This document shows, one piece after another, positions 9,530-15,517 of a stretch of DNA of 31,446 nucleotides. The DNA is taken from positions 1 to 31,446 of the forward strand of contig JAGBYS010000129.1 of assembly GCA_017628675.1 (NCBI GenBank). The letters run 5' to 3'. Position 1 is the stretch's first letter; each line of letters opens with the position of its first letter. This stretch comes from Tidjanibacter sp. GTDB lineage: Bacteria; Bacteroidota; Bacteroidia; Bacteroidales; Rikenellaceae. Under the pieces are notes generated by a model. The model had not been told where the DNA came from. It did not search any database and saw only the letters and a list, made by a program, of their open reading frames with translations. The position numbers and the translations under genes were made by a program.

Positions 9530-9559
9530 CAAACCTCCTTTTAGGCTTGTATTTTCAAA
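9530..9559 (-). promoter_or_regulatory. Candidate promoter of the fimbrial operon
   Basis: On the minus strand TTTG (9559-9556) is separated by 18 nt from GAGGTTTG (9537-9530). The second box matches the Bacteroidota -7 consensus TAnnTTTG except for its first base. It would give a leader of roughly 80-90 nt. The spacing is slightly short, so this is tentative. Confidence 0.35.
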
Positions 9560-9580
9560 GGAGAGAGGAAATATTGCACA

Positions 9581-9630
9581 TCGAAAAAGGGAAAAGTGAA
9601 GCGCCGAAGCACCTCAACTTTTCCCTTTGA
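9581..9630. terminator. Long hairpin between the fimbrial operon and the acyltransferase gene
   Basis: AAAGGGAAAAGT and ACTTTTCCCTTT form a 12-bp perfect stem around an 18-19-nt loop. It lies downstream of the acyltransferase gene and upstream of the fimbrial promoter, and could insulate the two units. Confidence 0.5.
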
Positions 9631-9636
9631 TATAAT

Positions 9637-9663
9637 CAAAGCCCCCTTAAAACGGGGCTCAAA
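9637..9663 (-). terminator. Probable terminator of the acyltransferase gene
   Basis: A GC-rich stem (GGGGC pairing with GCCCC, minus strand, flanked by A and T bases) with a GTTTTAA-type loop begins a few bases after the stop codon at 9669 and is followed by TTTGATT. Confidence 0.5.
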
Positions 9664-9668
9664 ACAGG

Positions 9669-11039
9669 CTATTTAAGAGTCTTGTCGAGCTCCTTATAGA
9701 GCCTCTTGCGCAGCGACTGAAGGTTTTCGATTTTGCTCCTCTTGGCGAAGACAAATCGGCAATAGCCGATGAGTTTCTGACCCCAGCGCATATAGTTCGA
9801 GGCGTAGATGATGGCGATGGGGAAGGCCACAAACCAACCCAGCGCCCACTCCCACGAGCCGCAGCAGAGCATCACAATGGGGGCCACAATGCCACACAGA
9901 GGATAGGTCACAAGCAGCGTGGCGGCGAGGTTTATCGAGCCCCAGAATTGGCGGTCCTTGATGGCGAGTTTATTGACCACCACGGGGGCCAAAAAGACAA
10001 GCCAGGTGGCGGCCAGAGCGGCCACAAACAGGGGCAAGCCAATCAACATTCCGAGGGCGAAAAGAAGCAGTCCGCCCAGGCCGTGGCGACCCTCCAGGAG
10101 CCACTCCCTGATGCCCATCTTCTCGATGCTCTTGCGCAACTTGCGCGTCTGTTCAAAAATTCCCTCCATCTTCTCCTCATCCCTCTCCGTGGCCTCCTTC
10201 AGAGCGGCCACAAGAGCCTTGTCCGAGGCGAGTTTTTCGGGAAGATAAGCGGCTCTATAAGAGTGCTTTGCGGTATACTTCTTGCCATAGGTATTGGTGC
10301 GCAGGAAGTCAATCTCGCGGTAGTGGTCGAGGTCCTCAACATTGAGCATCAGATGTTCAATTTGTCCTCTCACCAGGTCGTTCACCTTGCTCATAACCTC
10401 CCTGGGATTCTCCTTGAACTCCTCATAGTAGGGCGACAAGGCGATGGGCTCACCGAAGGCAATCATCATATCCTCCCTGGGCAGGCGGTAGTGGGAGTAG
10501 TGGTTGGCAGTGGGCATAACATAGACCTCACGCTCAAAATTCGCCTCCTCGGCAGCGCCAAAGGCCATCTTCAGATATGCCTGCGAGAAGGCTCCGAGCC
10601 AGCGTTTATTCTGGTGCTGACCCTCGGGGTAGAGCACCACCGTCTCGCCATAGGAGAGCGCCTTGGCGACTTCCTCCAGCGTACCCTTATTCTTGGCCAC
10701 ACCGCGGATACCATCGACCCTTGCACGATATGTGGGCAAAGCTCCCAATCCCCTGATGACCTTATTTAAGATTGGGTTCTGGAAGACGCTTGCACGGGCC
10801 AAAAAGCGAGGTTTCCTATCCGAGAGCAGGAACACCAGCGCAAGCGGGTCGATAAGGCAGTTTTGGTGGTTCGACACGAGCACCGTGGGGTTGCCGTCCT
10901 CGGGCATACGCTCCCTACCCGTGGCGTAGAATCGGCGGAAATAGAGTGGATGATTTACGGCCGAGAGGTAGCGACGAAACATATTTGCGGCGAAGCCTCT
11001 CTTGCGTGGTTTTGGTGTGGTTTGTTTCTCACTTTTCAT
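9669..11039 (-). CDS. PlsC-family lysophospholipid acyltransferase with C-terminal membrane region
   Basis: This protein probably transfers an acyl chain to a lysophospholipid or a related glycerolipid at the inner membrane. The acyltransferase signature is NHQNCLID with His58 and Asp64. The spacing is five residues rather than the usual four, which I recall as normal for this Bacteroidota subgroup. The second motif is YPEGQHQ (Glu139-Gly140). The C-terminal part has hydrophobic stretches (about 325-365 and 375-415) and a basic tail, so the protein is membrane-attached. At 456 aa it is longer than a plain PlsC (about 240 aa). It follows the cytidylate-kinase-like gene by 17 nt and is last in a three-gene unit. 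The substrate is not evident; it need not be the main PlsC of the cell. Confidence 0.85.
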   Translation of the reverse strand: MKSEKQTTPKPRKRGFAANMFRRYLSAVNHPLYFRRFYATGRERMPEDGNPTVLVSNHQNCLIDPLALVFLLSDRKPRFLARASVFQNPILNKVIRGLGALPTYRARVDGIRGVAKNKGTLEEVAKALSYGETVVLYPEGQHQNKRWLGAFSQAYLKMAFGAAEEANFEREVYVMPTANHYSHYRLPREDMMIAFGEPIALSPYYEEFKENPREVMSKVNDLVRGQIEHLMLNVEDLDHYREIDFLRTNTYGKKYTAKHSYRAAYLPEKLASDKALVAALKEATERDEEKMEGIFEQTRKLRKSIEKMGIREWLLEGRHGLGGLLLFALGMLIGLPLFVAALAATWLVFLAPVVVNKLAIKDRQFWGSINLAATLLVTYPLCGIVAPIVMLCCGSWEWALGWFVAFPIAIIYASNYMRWGQKLIGYCRFVFAKRSKIENLQSLRKRLYKELDKTLK

Positions 11040-11056
11040 AGGCTCAACTATCTTAT

Positions 11057-11671
11057 TTAGAGGATTTTACCCCCCCCAATATACTTTTCAACAACATCGG
11101 CACAGCCCTCAATACCCAACTTCGAGGAGTTCAGGCACAGGTCGTAACTCTCGGCCGCACCCCAGGTCTTGAAGGTGTAGTAATTGTAGTAGGAGGAGCG
11201 TTTGCGCTCGGTGGTGGCTATCCACGCGCGGCACTCCTTCTCGCTCTTATCACACGAAGAGCAGAGGCGTGCTACCCTATCCTCCAGCGAGGCGGTAACA
11301 AAGACGCTCAGCACCCCCTCACGCTCACGGAGCACATAGTCGGCACAGCGGCCAACGAAGATGCACGAGCCCCTATCGGCCAGGTTCTCAATCGTCTGGC
11401 TCTGGATGGCAAAGAGCGTGTCGTTGTTGATATAGCCCGGCGTGGTCATCGACCCAAAGGACCAGATGCCCGTGCCGAGGGGTGTGACATTGCTCGTGTG
11501 CTCATCGGCCTTCTCGAACAGTTCGGCCGCAATGCCGCTCTGCTTGGCGGCCTCGTTGATGATCTCGTGGTTATAGACCGGCACACCCAATCGTCGGCCC
11601 AACTCCTCGGCAAGAGCCCTACCGCCCGCACCGAGTTGGCGACCTATGGTTATCACAAATTTTTTCTCCAT
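11057..11671 (-). CDS. Cytidylate-kinase-like family protein
   Basis: A 204-aa P-loop protein of the Cytidylate_kin2 type. The N-terminal strand and loop read ITIGRQLGAGGRAL (residues 7-20), the non-canonical nucleotide loop of this family, instead of a standard GxxxxGK[ST]. It is followed by a helix with AEELGRRLG and then VYNHEIINEAA. Further family hallmarks are FVGRCADYVL near 105-115 and a basic, Cys-containing lid region (VARLCSSCDKSEKECRAWI). Whether it phosphorylates CMP is unproven; many members are of unknown substrate and are not the housekeeping cmk. It lies 40 nt after the MATE exporter gene and 17 nt before the acyltransferase gene on the same strand, so all three are probably cotranscribed. 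Confidence 0.8.
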   Translation of the reverse strand: MEKKFVITIGRQLGAGGRALAEELGRRLGVPVYNHEIINEAAKQSGIAAELFEKADEHTSNVTPLGTGIWSFGSMTTPGYINNDTLFAIQSQTIENLADRGSCIFVGRCADYVLREREGVLSVFVTASLEDRVARLCSSCDKSEKECRAWIATTERKRSSYYNYYTFKTWGAAESYDLCLNSSKLGIEGCADVVEKYIGGGKIL

Positions 11672-11711
11672 AAAAGCAGTTATCTTTTGTGAAACATTCT
11701 ATCTCTCTCCG

Positions 11712-13124
11712 CTATTTAACTCCCTTGAAGCCAATCTCCGAGGGCGACCTCTTGAACTTGCGCACAAGCCCCACAATGAGCACTGCGGCAACAATGGTAG
11801 CGATGGCGTCCGAAATGGGCATAGCCATCCACACACCCTCAATGCCGAAGCTCAAGGGCACAACCACAAGGCAGGGGATGAGGAACAGCACCTGACGCGA
11901 GAGGGACAAGAAGATCGCCTTGCTCGCCATACCGATACTCTGGAAGAAGTTGGAGGCAACCATCTGGAAACCAACAATCGGGAACACCGAGATGACAATC
12001 GTAAAGCCCCTGGCGGCAATCTCCCTCATTGTGGCGTCACTCGTGAAGAGCGACACGGCAACATCCGGCACCAGAGTGCCCACAAGGAAGCCCACAGTGG
12101 TCGTTATCGTGGCCCACATCACCGTCTTCCAGAAGACCTTCAGCACCCTGTCGTACTTGCCCGCACCGTAGTTGTAGCCCGCAATGGGCTGCATACCCTG
12201 CGTGAAGCCCATAACCACCATCACAAACAGAAAGACGATGCGGTTGACGATGCCGTAGGCACCAATGGCGATGTCGCCTGAGCCCTCGCCCATCATATCG
12301 CCGTAGCGACGCAACTGGTTATTAATGAGCAGCACCACAAAGCACGAGGCCATATTCATCAAAAAAGGCGAGAGGCCAATCTTGAGCGACTCGCGGGCAA
12401 TCTTCCCGTCGAAAGTGAAGAGCCTTCCATTCTCGAAGTGGAGTATCTCGTTCTTATTGGAGAAGATACGCAACTGCCAGATGAGCGATACAACCTGTGC
12501 CAAGACCGTGGCGATGGCCGCACCCTTGATGCCCATATCGAAGACGAAGATGAACAGCGGGTCCAGAATCGTGTTGAGCACCACCGTCAGGATGGTAGCC
12601 CACATCGCCACCTTGGGCCGTCCCGAGGCCCTCAGCACCGCATTGAGGCCCAAGTAGAGGTGGGTAACAACATTGCCCAGCAGGATGTAGATCATATACT
12701 CGCGAGCATACATAATCGTATTTTCGCTCGCACCAAAGAAGTACAAAATGGGGTTCAGGAAGGCGATGCCGAAGACCATAAGCAGCACACCCAGCACCAC
12801 ATTCATCGTCATCACATTGCCCAGCACCCTGCGGGCCATACCGTAGTTCCTCTGGCCCAGGAGCATCGACGCAATGGCCGAAGCACCCACACCCACCAAG
12901 GAACCAAAGGCCGCCGAGATATTCATCAGCGGGAAGGTCACAGCCAAGCCCGAGATGGCCAGAGCACCCACACCCTGACCGATGAACACACTATCGACCA
13001 TATTGTAGAGCGACGAGGCAGTCATCGCAATAATCGCCGGCACCGCATACTTGCGCAGCAACGAGCCAATACTCTCCTCGCCCAGCGCATTCGCCGCCGC
13101 AACATTCACTTTTTTCTCTTCCAT
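11712..13124 (-). CDS. MATE-family multidrug/metabolite exporter
   Basis: A 470-aa inner-membrane protein with about twelve hydrophobic segments, the normal length for the family. The N-terminal part (LLRKYAVPAIIAMTASSLYNMVDSVFIGQGVG, about 24-55) is the classic first repeat of MATE transporters. The second repeat includes GFTQGMQPIAGYNYGAGKYDRVLKVFWKT, the conserved QpiaGYNyGA motif. The family exports cationic drugs or metabolites using a Na+ or H+ gradient; the substrate here is unknown. It heads a unit with the cytidylate-kinase-like and acyltransferase genes. A run of purine-rich sequence and repeat element B lie directly upstream of the start, and no Bacteroidota promoter is evident there. 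Confidence 0.92.
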   Translation of the reverse strand: MEEKKVNVAAANALGEESIGSLLRKYAVPAIIAMTASSLYNMVDSVFIGQGVGALAISGLAVTFPLMNISAAFGSLVGVGASAIASMLLGQRNYGMARRVLGNVMTMNVVLGVLLMVFGIAFLNPILYFFGASENTIMYAREYMIYILLGNVVTHLYLGLNAVLRASGRPKVAMWATILTVVLNTILDPLFIFVFDMGIKGAAIATVLAQVVSLIWQLRIFSNKNEILHFENGRLFTFDGKIARESLKIGLSPFLMNMASCFVVLLINNQLRRYGDMMGEGSGDIAIGAYGIVNRIVFLFVMVVMGFTQGMQPIAGYNYGAGKYDRVLKVFWKTVMWATITTTVGFLVGTLVPDVAVSLFTSDATMREIAARGFTIVISVFPIVGFQMVASNFFQSIGMASKAIFLSLSRQVLFLIPCLVVVPLSFGIEGVWMAMPISDAIATIVAAVLIVGLVRKFKRSPSEIGFKGVK

Positions 13125-13152
13125 TTTCTTCTTCTTTCTTCCTCTTTCTTTC

Positions 13153-13205
13153 GCAGCTTTTTGTAAAAAGCTGCACCAAAAACTTTTAGACGATACTTCG
13201 TATCG
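13153..13205 (-). repeat. Element B copy 1 (two-hairpin repeat)
   Basis: A perfect 10-bp hairpin (GCAGCTTTTT / AAAAAGCTGC, 2-nt loop) is joined by an A-rich linker ending CTTTTAGA to a second hairpin CGATAC-TTC-GTATCG. It lies 28 nt upstream of the MATE start codon. Confidence 0.8.
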
Positions 13206-13265
13206 TTACATTTGCTCTACCCTATTTCGGAGCCACCCTAACAAAAGTGCCACTCTGGCACAAAA

Positions 13266-13301
13266 GGCGCCCCAAAAACTTTTAGACGATACTGCGTATC
13301 G
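13266..13301 (-). repeat. Element B copy 2 (partial)
   Basis: It keeps the linker CCAAAAACTTTTAGA and the CGATAC-TGC-GTATCG hairpin but lacks the first hairpin's left arm. Confidence 0.7.
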
Positions 13302-13310
13302 CTGTATTTG

Positions 13311-13349
13311 CCAGGGGTTCCAGGAATTCCAGGGATTCCAAGGTTTCTT
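13311..13349. repeat. 9-nt tandem repeat
   Basis: Units GGGGTTCCA, GGAATTCCA, GGGATTCCA and a degenerate AGGTTTCTT follow each other exactly at 9-nt period from 13314. Confidence 0.65.
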
Positions 13350-13379
13350 AATTTCCTAAGGATACTTTTTCTGCCTTAG

Positions 13380-13414
13380 GTCGTTAGTCGTTAGACTTTA
13401 GACGTTAGACCTTC
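13380..13414. repeat. 7-nt tandem repeat (GTCGTTA type)
   Basis: Five consecutive heptads on plus: GTCGTTA, GTCGTTA, GACTTTA, GACGTTA, GACCTTC. It lies between element A copy 1 and the 9-nt repeat. Confidence 0.7.
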
Positions 13415-13422
13415 GACCCCTC

Positions 13423-13547
13423 GAGTGGGTTTTGTGGAGGGATTTTTGTGCCAAATTTCTGGAGCGAGTCCGCAGTTTACTTTGGGGTAAATGAGGAACT
13501 CGCTATCGGGAATTTGGTGCAAAAAGCACCCACAAGGCACACTCGCT
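13423..13547 (-). repeat. Element A copy 1, ~125-bp palindromic repeat
   Basis: Its outer 36-40 nt arms are imperfect inverted repeats (outer GAGTG/CACTC, then TTTGTGG with a GTGCCAAATTT-type core mirrored by AATTTGGTGC). An inner stem AGCGAGT/ACTCGCT encloses GTTTAC...GTAAAT. It ends 8 nt from the stop codon of the dCMP deaminase gene. Copy 2 at 14931-15054 is nearly identical outside the inner stem. Confidence 0.85.
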
Positions 13548-13555
13548 CCGCTCGC

Positions 13556-13984
13556 TTAGCCTTGTACCCTCACTACTTCAATACCACTGCGCTCCAGCAG
13601 GTCGATGCCGTCGGTGTTGTGGTAGAGGTCGCTGTAGACAACCCTCTTGATGCCCGCCTGGATAATCAGTTTGGAGCACTCCATACAGGGCGAGGCGGTG
13701 ACATACAGGGTGCTGCCGTCGCCCGAGTTGCTGCTCTTGGCCAGCTTGGTGATGGCGTTAGCCTCGGCGTGGAGCACATAGGGCTTGGTCACACCACTCT
13801 CGTCCTCGCAGATATTCTCAAAGCCCGAGGGGGTGCCGTTGTAGCCGTCCGAGATGATCATCTTATCCTTCACGATAAGCGCACCCACCTGGCGGCGGAT
13901 ACAATAGGAGTTCTCGGCCCACACACGAGCCATTCGCATATAGCGACCATCGAGCTGCAATTGTTTGTCTTCCTTATATCCCAT
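13556..13984 (-). CDS. dCMP deaminase family protein (ComEB-like)
   Basis: A 142-aa zinc-dependent cytidine/deoxycytidylate deaminase, cytosolic, predicted to convert dCMP to dUMP and feed thymidylate synthesis. Zinc and catalytic residues are visible: the HAE motif at 72-74 (His72 zinc ligand, Glu74 proton shuttle) and PCMEC at 99-103 (Cys100 and Cys103). The segment GYNGTPSGFENICED (48-61) is characteristic of dCMP deaminases rather than tRNA adenosine deaminases. Length is normal for the compact bacterial form. Element B copy 3 lies 7 nt before its start and element A copy 1 lies 8 nt after its stop, so both edges are occupied by repeats. A broader deoxynucleotide deaminase activity cannot be excluded. 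Confidence 0.9.
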   Translation of the reverse strand: MGYKEDKQLQLDGRYMRMARVWAENSYCIRRQVGALIVKDKMIISDGYNGTPSGFENICEDESGVTKPYVLHAEANAITKLAKSSNSGDGSTLYVTASPCMECSKLIIQAGIKRVVYSDLYHNTDGIDLLERSGIEVVRVQG

Positions 13985-13991
13985 CTTTCTT

Positions 13992-14044
13992 GCGACTTTT
14001 TATAAAAAGTCGCCCAAAAATTTTTTTGCGATACTCCGTATCGC
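13992..14044 (-). repeat. Element B copy 3 (two-hairpin repeat)
   Basis: The hairpin GCGACTTTTT / AAAAAGTCGC differs from copy 1 at paired positions while keeping full complementarity. The second hairpin is GCGATAC-TCC-GTATCGC. It ends 7 nt upstream of the dCMP deaminase start. Confidence 0.8.
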
Positions 14045-14073
14045 TTTTACTATCTATATCCCATTCTCAATTC

Positions 14074-14129
14074 GGGTGTGACTTGTGAGGCGGATTCTAC
14101 GCAACACAAAAAGCACCCGCAAGGCCCGC
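14074..14129 (-). repeat. Degraded copy of element A
   Basis: It shares AAAAAGCACCC with C(A/G)CAAGGC, the right arm of element A, and keeps a CGGGTG/CACCCG pairing. The central part is lost. It directly abuts the stop codon of tsaB. Confidence 0.55.
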
Positions 14130-14837
14130 TTAGAAAAGTTTCTTCTTGGAGGCCGTAACAATAAAATCCTTCAGGTAGAAGGGCTCAAAGTAGGCCACAT
14201 CCTCCGTCTGGCCCGCCTGGAGCCTCCTCTCGGCCTCGGCACAAAGACCTCGAGCCGAAGGGGCAACGCTCACATACTCAGCCCACTCCAGAATGCCGCT
14301 ACACTTCTCGGCTCCGTTGCCGAAGATGATGAGCTTCTTGTGGGTGAGCAGAATGTCGTAGAAGCTGCGGTCGGTCACCACCTCGGCCACCACCTCCGAG
14401 AGGGGGTTGAGTTTGGTGTCGAACAGCTCGGCATAGACCTCCATCCTGCGTGCGTCGATCATTGGGCAGAGCGCCGCCTGATCCCAATCCTCAATCGTGA
14501 GGATGCCTGCCTCCACCTCCTCCGCCAGGCAGGCCGAGAGCGAACGCAGCGAGTCGACGGCGATAAGCGGAATGCCCAGCGCATAGCAGAGGCCCTTGGC
14601 GAACGACACGCCAATGCGCAAGCCCGTATAGGAGCCGGGGCCCTTGCCCACAGCCACTGCATCGAGCTCGTCGGGCTCAATATTATTCTCCCTCAGCAGC
14701 TCCTGCGTGAAGACCCCCACCTTGCGAGCGTGGTCCTTACCCAGATCGCTCTCCCTGAGGGCAATCATCTCGCCATCTCTGGCCAGCGCCACCGAACAGA
14801 TGTCGGTGCCCGTCTCAATACATAAAATCAAACCCAT
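14130..14837 (-). CDS. tsaB: tRNA threonylcarbamoyladenosine biosynthesis protein TsaB
   Basis: TsaB is the non-catalytic partner of TsaD in making the t6A37 modification of ANN-reading tRNAs. The 235-aa product starts LILCIETGTDICSVAL, the ASKHA-fold first strand (residues 3-18). It contains DHARKV at 35-40 and the conserved GKGPGSYTGLRIG at 64-76. It lacks the HxxxH metal site of TsaD, as expected. The gene is separated from smpB by 215 nt containing 7-nt repeats and element A copy 2, and from the dCMP deaminase gene by further repeats. No clear promoter is visible close to the start. Confidence 0.93.
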   Translation of the reverse strand: MGLILCIETGTDICSVALARDGEMIALRESDLGKDHARKVGVFTQELLRENNIEPDELDAVAVGKGPGSYTGLRIGVSFAKGLCYALGIPLIAVDSLRSLSACLAEEVEAGILTIEDWDQAALCPMIDARRMEVYAELFDTKLNPLSEVVAEVVTDRSFYDILLTHKKLIIFGNGAEKCSGILEWAEYVSVAPSARGLCAEAERRLQAGQTEDVAYFEPFYLKDFIVTASKKKLF

Positions 14838-14840
14838 AAT

Positions 14841-14926
14841 TTATTGAGTTGAGAGTTGAAAGTTGAAAGTTGAAAATTTAATAAATTTTTGGCCCGTTCA
14901 ACTTTCCATTTTCAATTGTCAATTTC
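14841..14926. repeat. Two opposed 7-nt tandem repeats
   Basis: On plus, TTATTGA, GTTGAGA, then three GTTGAAA units run from 14841 to 14875. From 14897 to 14924 there are TTCAACT, TTCCATT, TTCAATT, GTCAATT, which on the minus strand read as GTTGAA-like heptads. The two blocks are thus partly complementary and could fold on each other. Confidence 0.7.
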
Positions 14927-14930
14927 TCGC

Positions 14931-15054
14931 GAGTGAGTTTTGTGGAGGGATTTTTGTGCCAAATTTCTGGAGTGACTCCGCAGTTTACGAGAGGTAAATG
15001 AGGAAGGCACTCTCGGGAATTTGGTGCAAAAAGCACCCACAAGGCACACTCGCT
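14931..15054 (-). repeat. Element A copy 2, ~124-bp palindromic repeat
   Basis: It matches copy 1 across the outer arms and the GTTTAC...GTAAAT core. The inner stem differs: GAGTG pairs with CACTC here, against AGCGAGT with ACTCGCT in copy 1. Its end overlaps the stop codon of smpB by 2 nt. Confidence 0.85.
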
Positions 15055-15517
15055 ATCGTCGATAGTTTTTCTTTATTGCATCTAGTTCGCGCTTGGTGTC
15101 GCGCTGCTTGATTGTTTCGCGTTTGTCGTACTCGTGCTTACCCTTAGCCAATCCGATGGCCAGCTTCGCAAAGCCTCTGTCGTTGATGAAAACTCTCAGG
15201 CCCACAATGGTCACACCCTTGTCCTGCGAGGCTCTCTCCAACTTCTCCAGCTCACGACTGGTCAAGAGCAGCTTGCGGTCACGGCGAGGTGCGTGGTTGT
15301 TCAGATTGCCCCAATCATACTCCGCGATGTTCATACCCCTGACGAAGAGTTCGTGACCCGAGAAGTAGCAGTAGCAATCCACAAGCGAGGCCTTGCCCAG
15401 ACGGAGCGACTTGATCTCCGTGCCGGCAAGCTGTATTCCTGCCACGAATTCTTCCAGAATCTCGTAGTTGAAATATGCCTTCTTGTTGCGTATGTTTATG
15501 TTCTTATAGTTGCTCAT
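15053..15517 (-). CDS. smpB: SsrA-binding protein SmpB
   Basis: SmpB binds tmRNA and is needed for trans-translation, the rescue of stalled ribosomes. The 154-aa product has the usual length and landmarks: N-terminal [31 protein letters not shown] (residues about 28-46), the [11 protein letters not shown] segment and a basic C-terminal tail ([22 protein letters not shown]). That tail is the helix that enters the decoding centre. Its ATG overlaps the dnaG stop codon (ATGA, 15514-15517), so the two are translationally coupled. Element A copy 2 begins at its stop codon. Confidence 0.96.
   Translation of the reverse strand: MSNYKNINIRNKKAYFNYEILEEFVAGIQLAGTEIKSLRLGKASLVDCYCYFSGHELFVRGMNIAEYDWGNLNNHAPRRDRKLLLTSRELEKLERASQDKGVTIVGLRVFINDRGFAKLAIGLAKGKHEYDKRETIKQRDTKRELDAIKKNYRR

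Larger units (their letters stand above)
13125..13555. other. Repeat-mosaic intergenic region
   Basis: This gap of about 430 bases between dCMP deaminase and the MATE gene has no credible gene. From right to left it holds element A copy 1 (13423-13547), a 7-nt tandem repeat (13380-13414), a CCTAAGG/CCTTAGG inverted repeat (13355-13380), a 9-nt tandem repeat (13314-13349), a partial element B (13266-13301) and a full element B (13153-13205). Confidence 0.75.

Noticed and set aside
9441..9668. Invertible phase-variation promoter of the fimbrial operon
   Set aside because: Bacteroidales often use these, but I see no pair of recombinase-type inverted repeats flanking the promoter and no adjacent invertase gene.
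13125..15054. CRISPR array
   Set aside because: The repeats are palindromic elements and short tandem repeats without regular unique spacers, and no cas gene is near.
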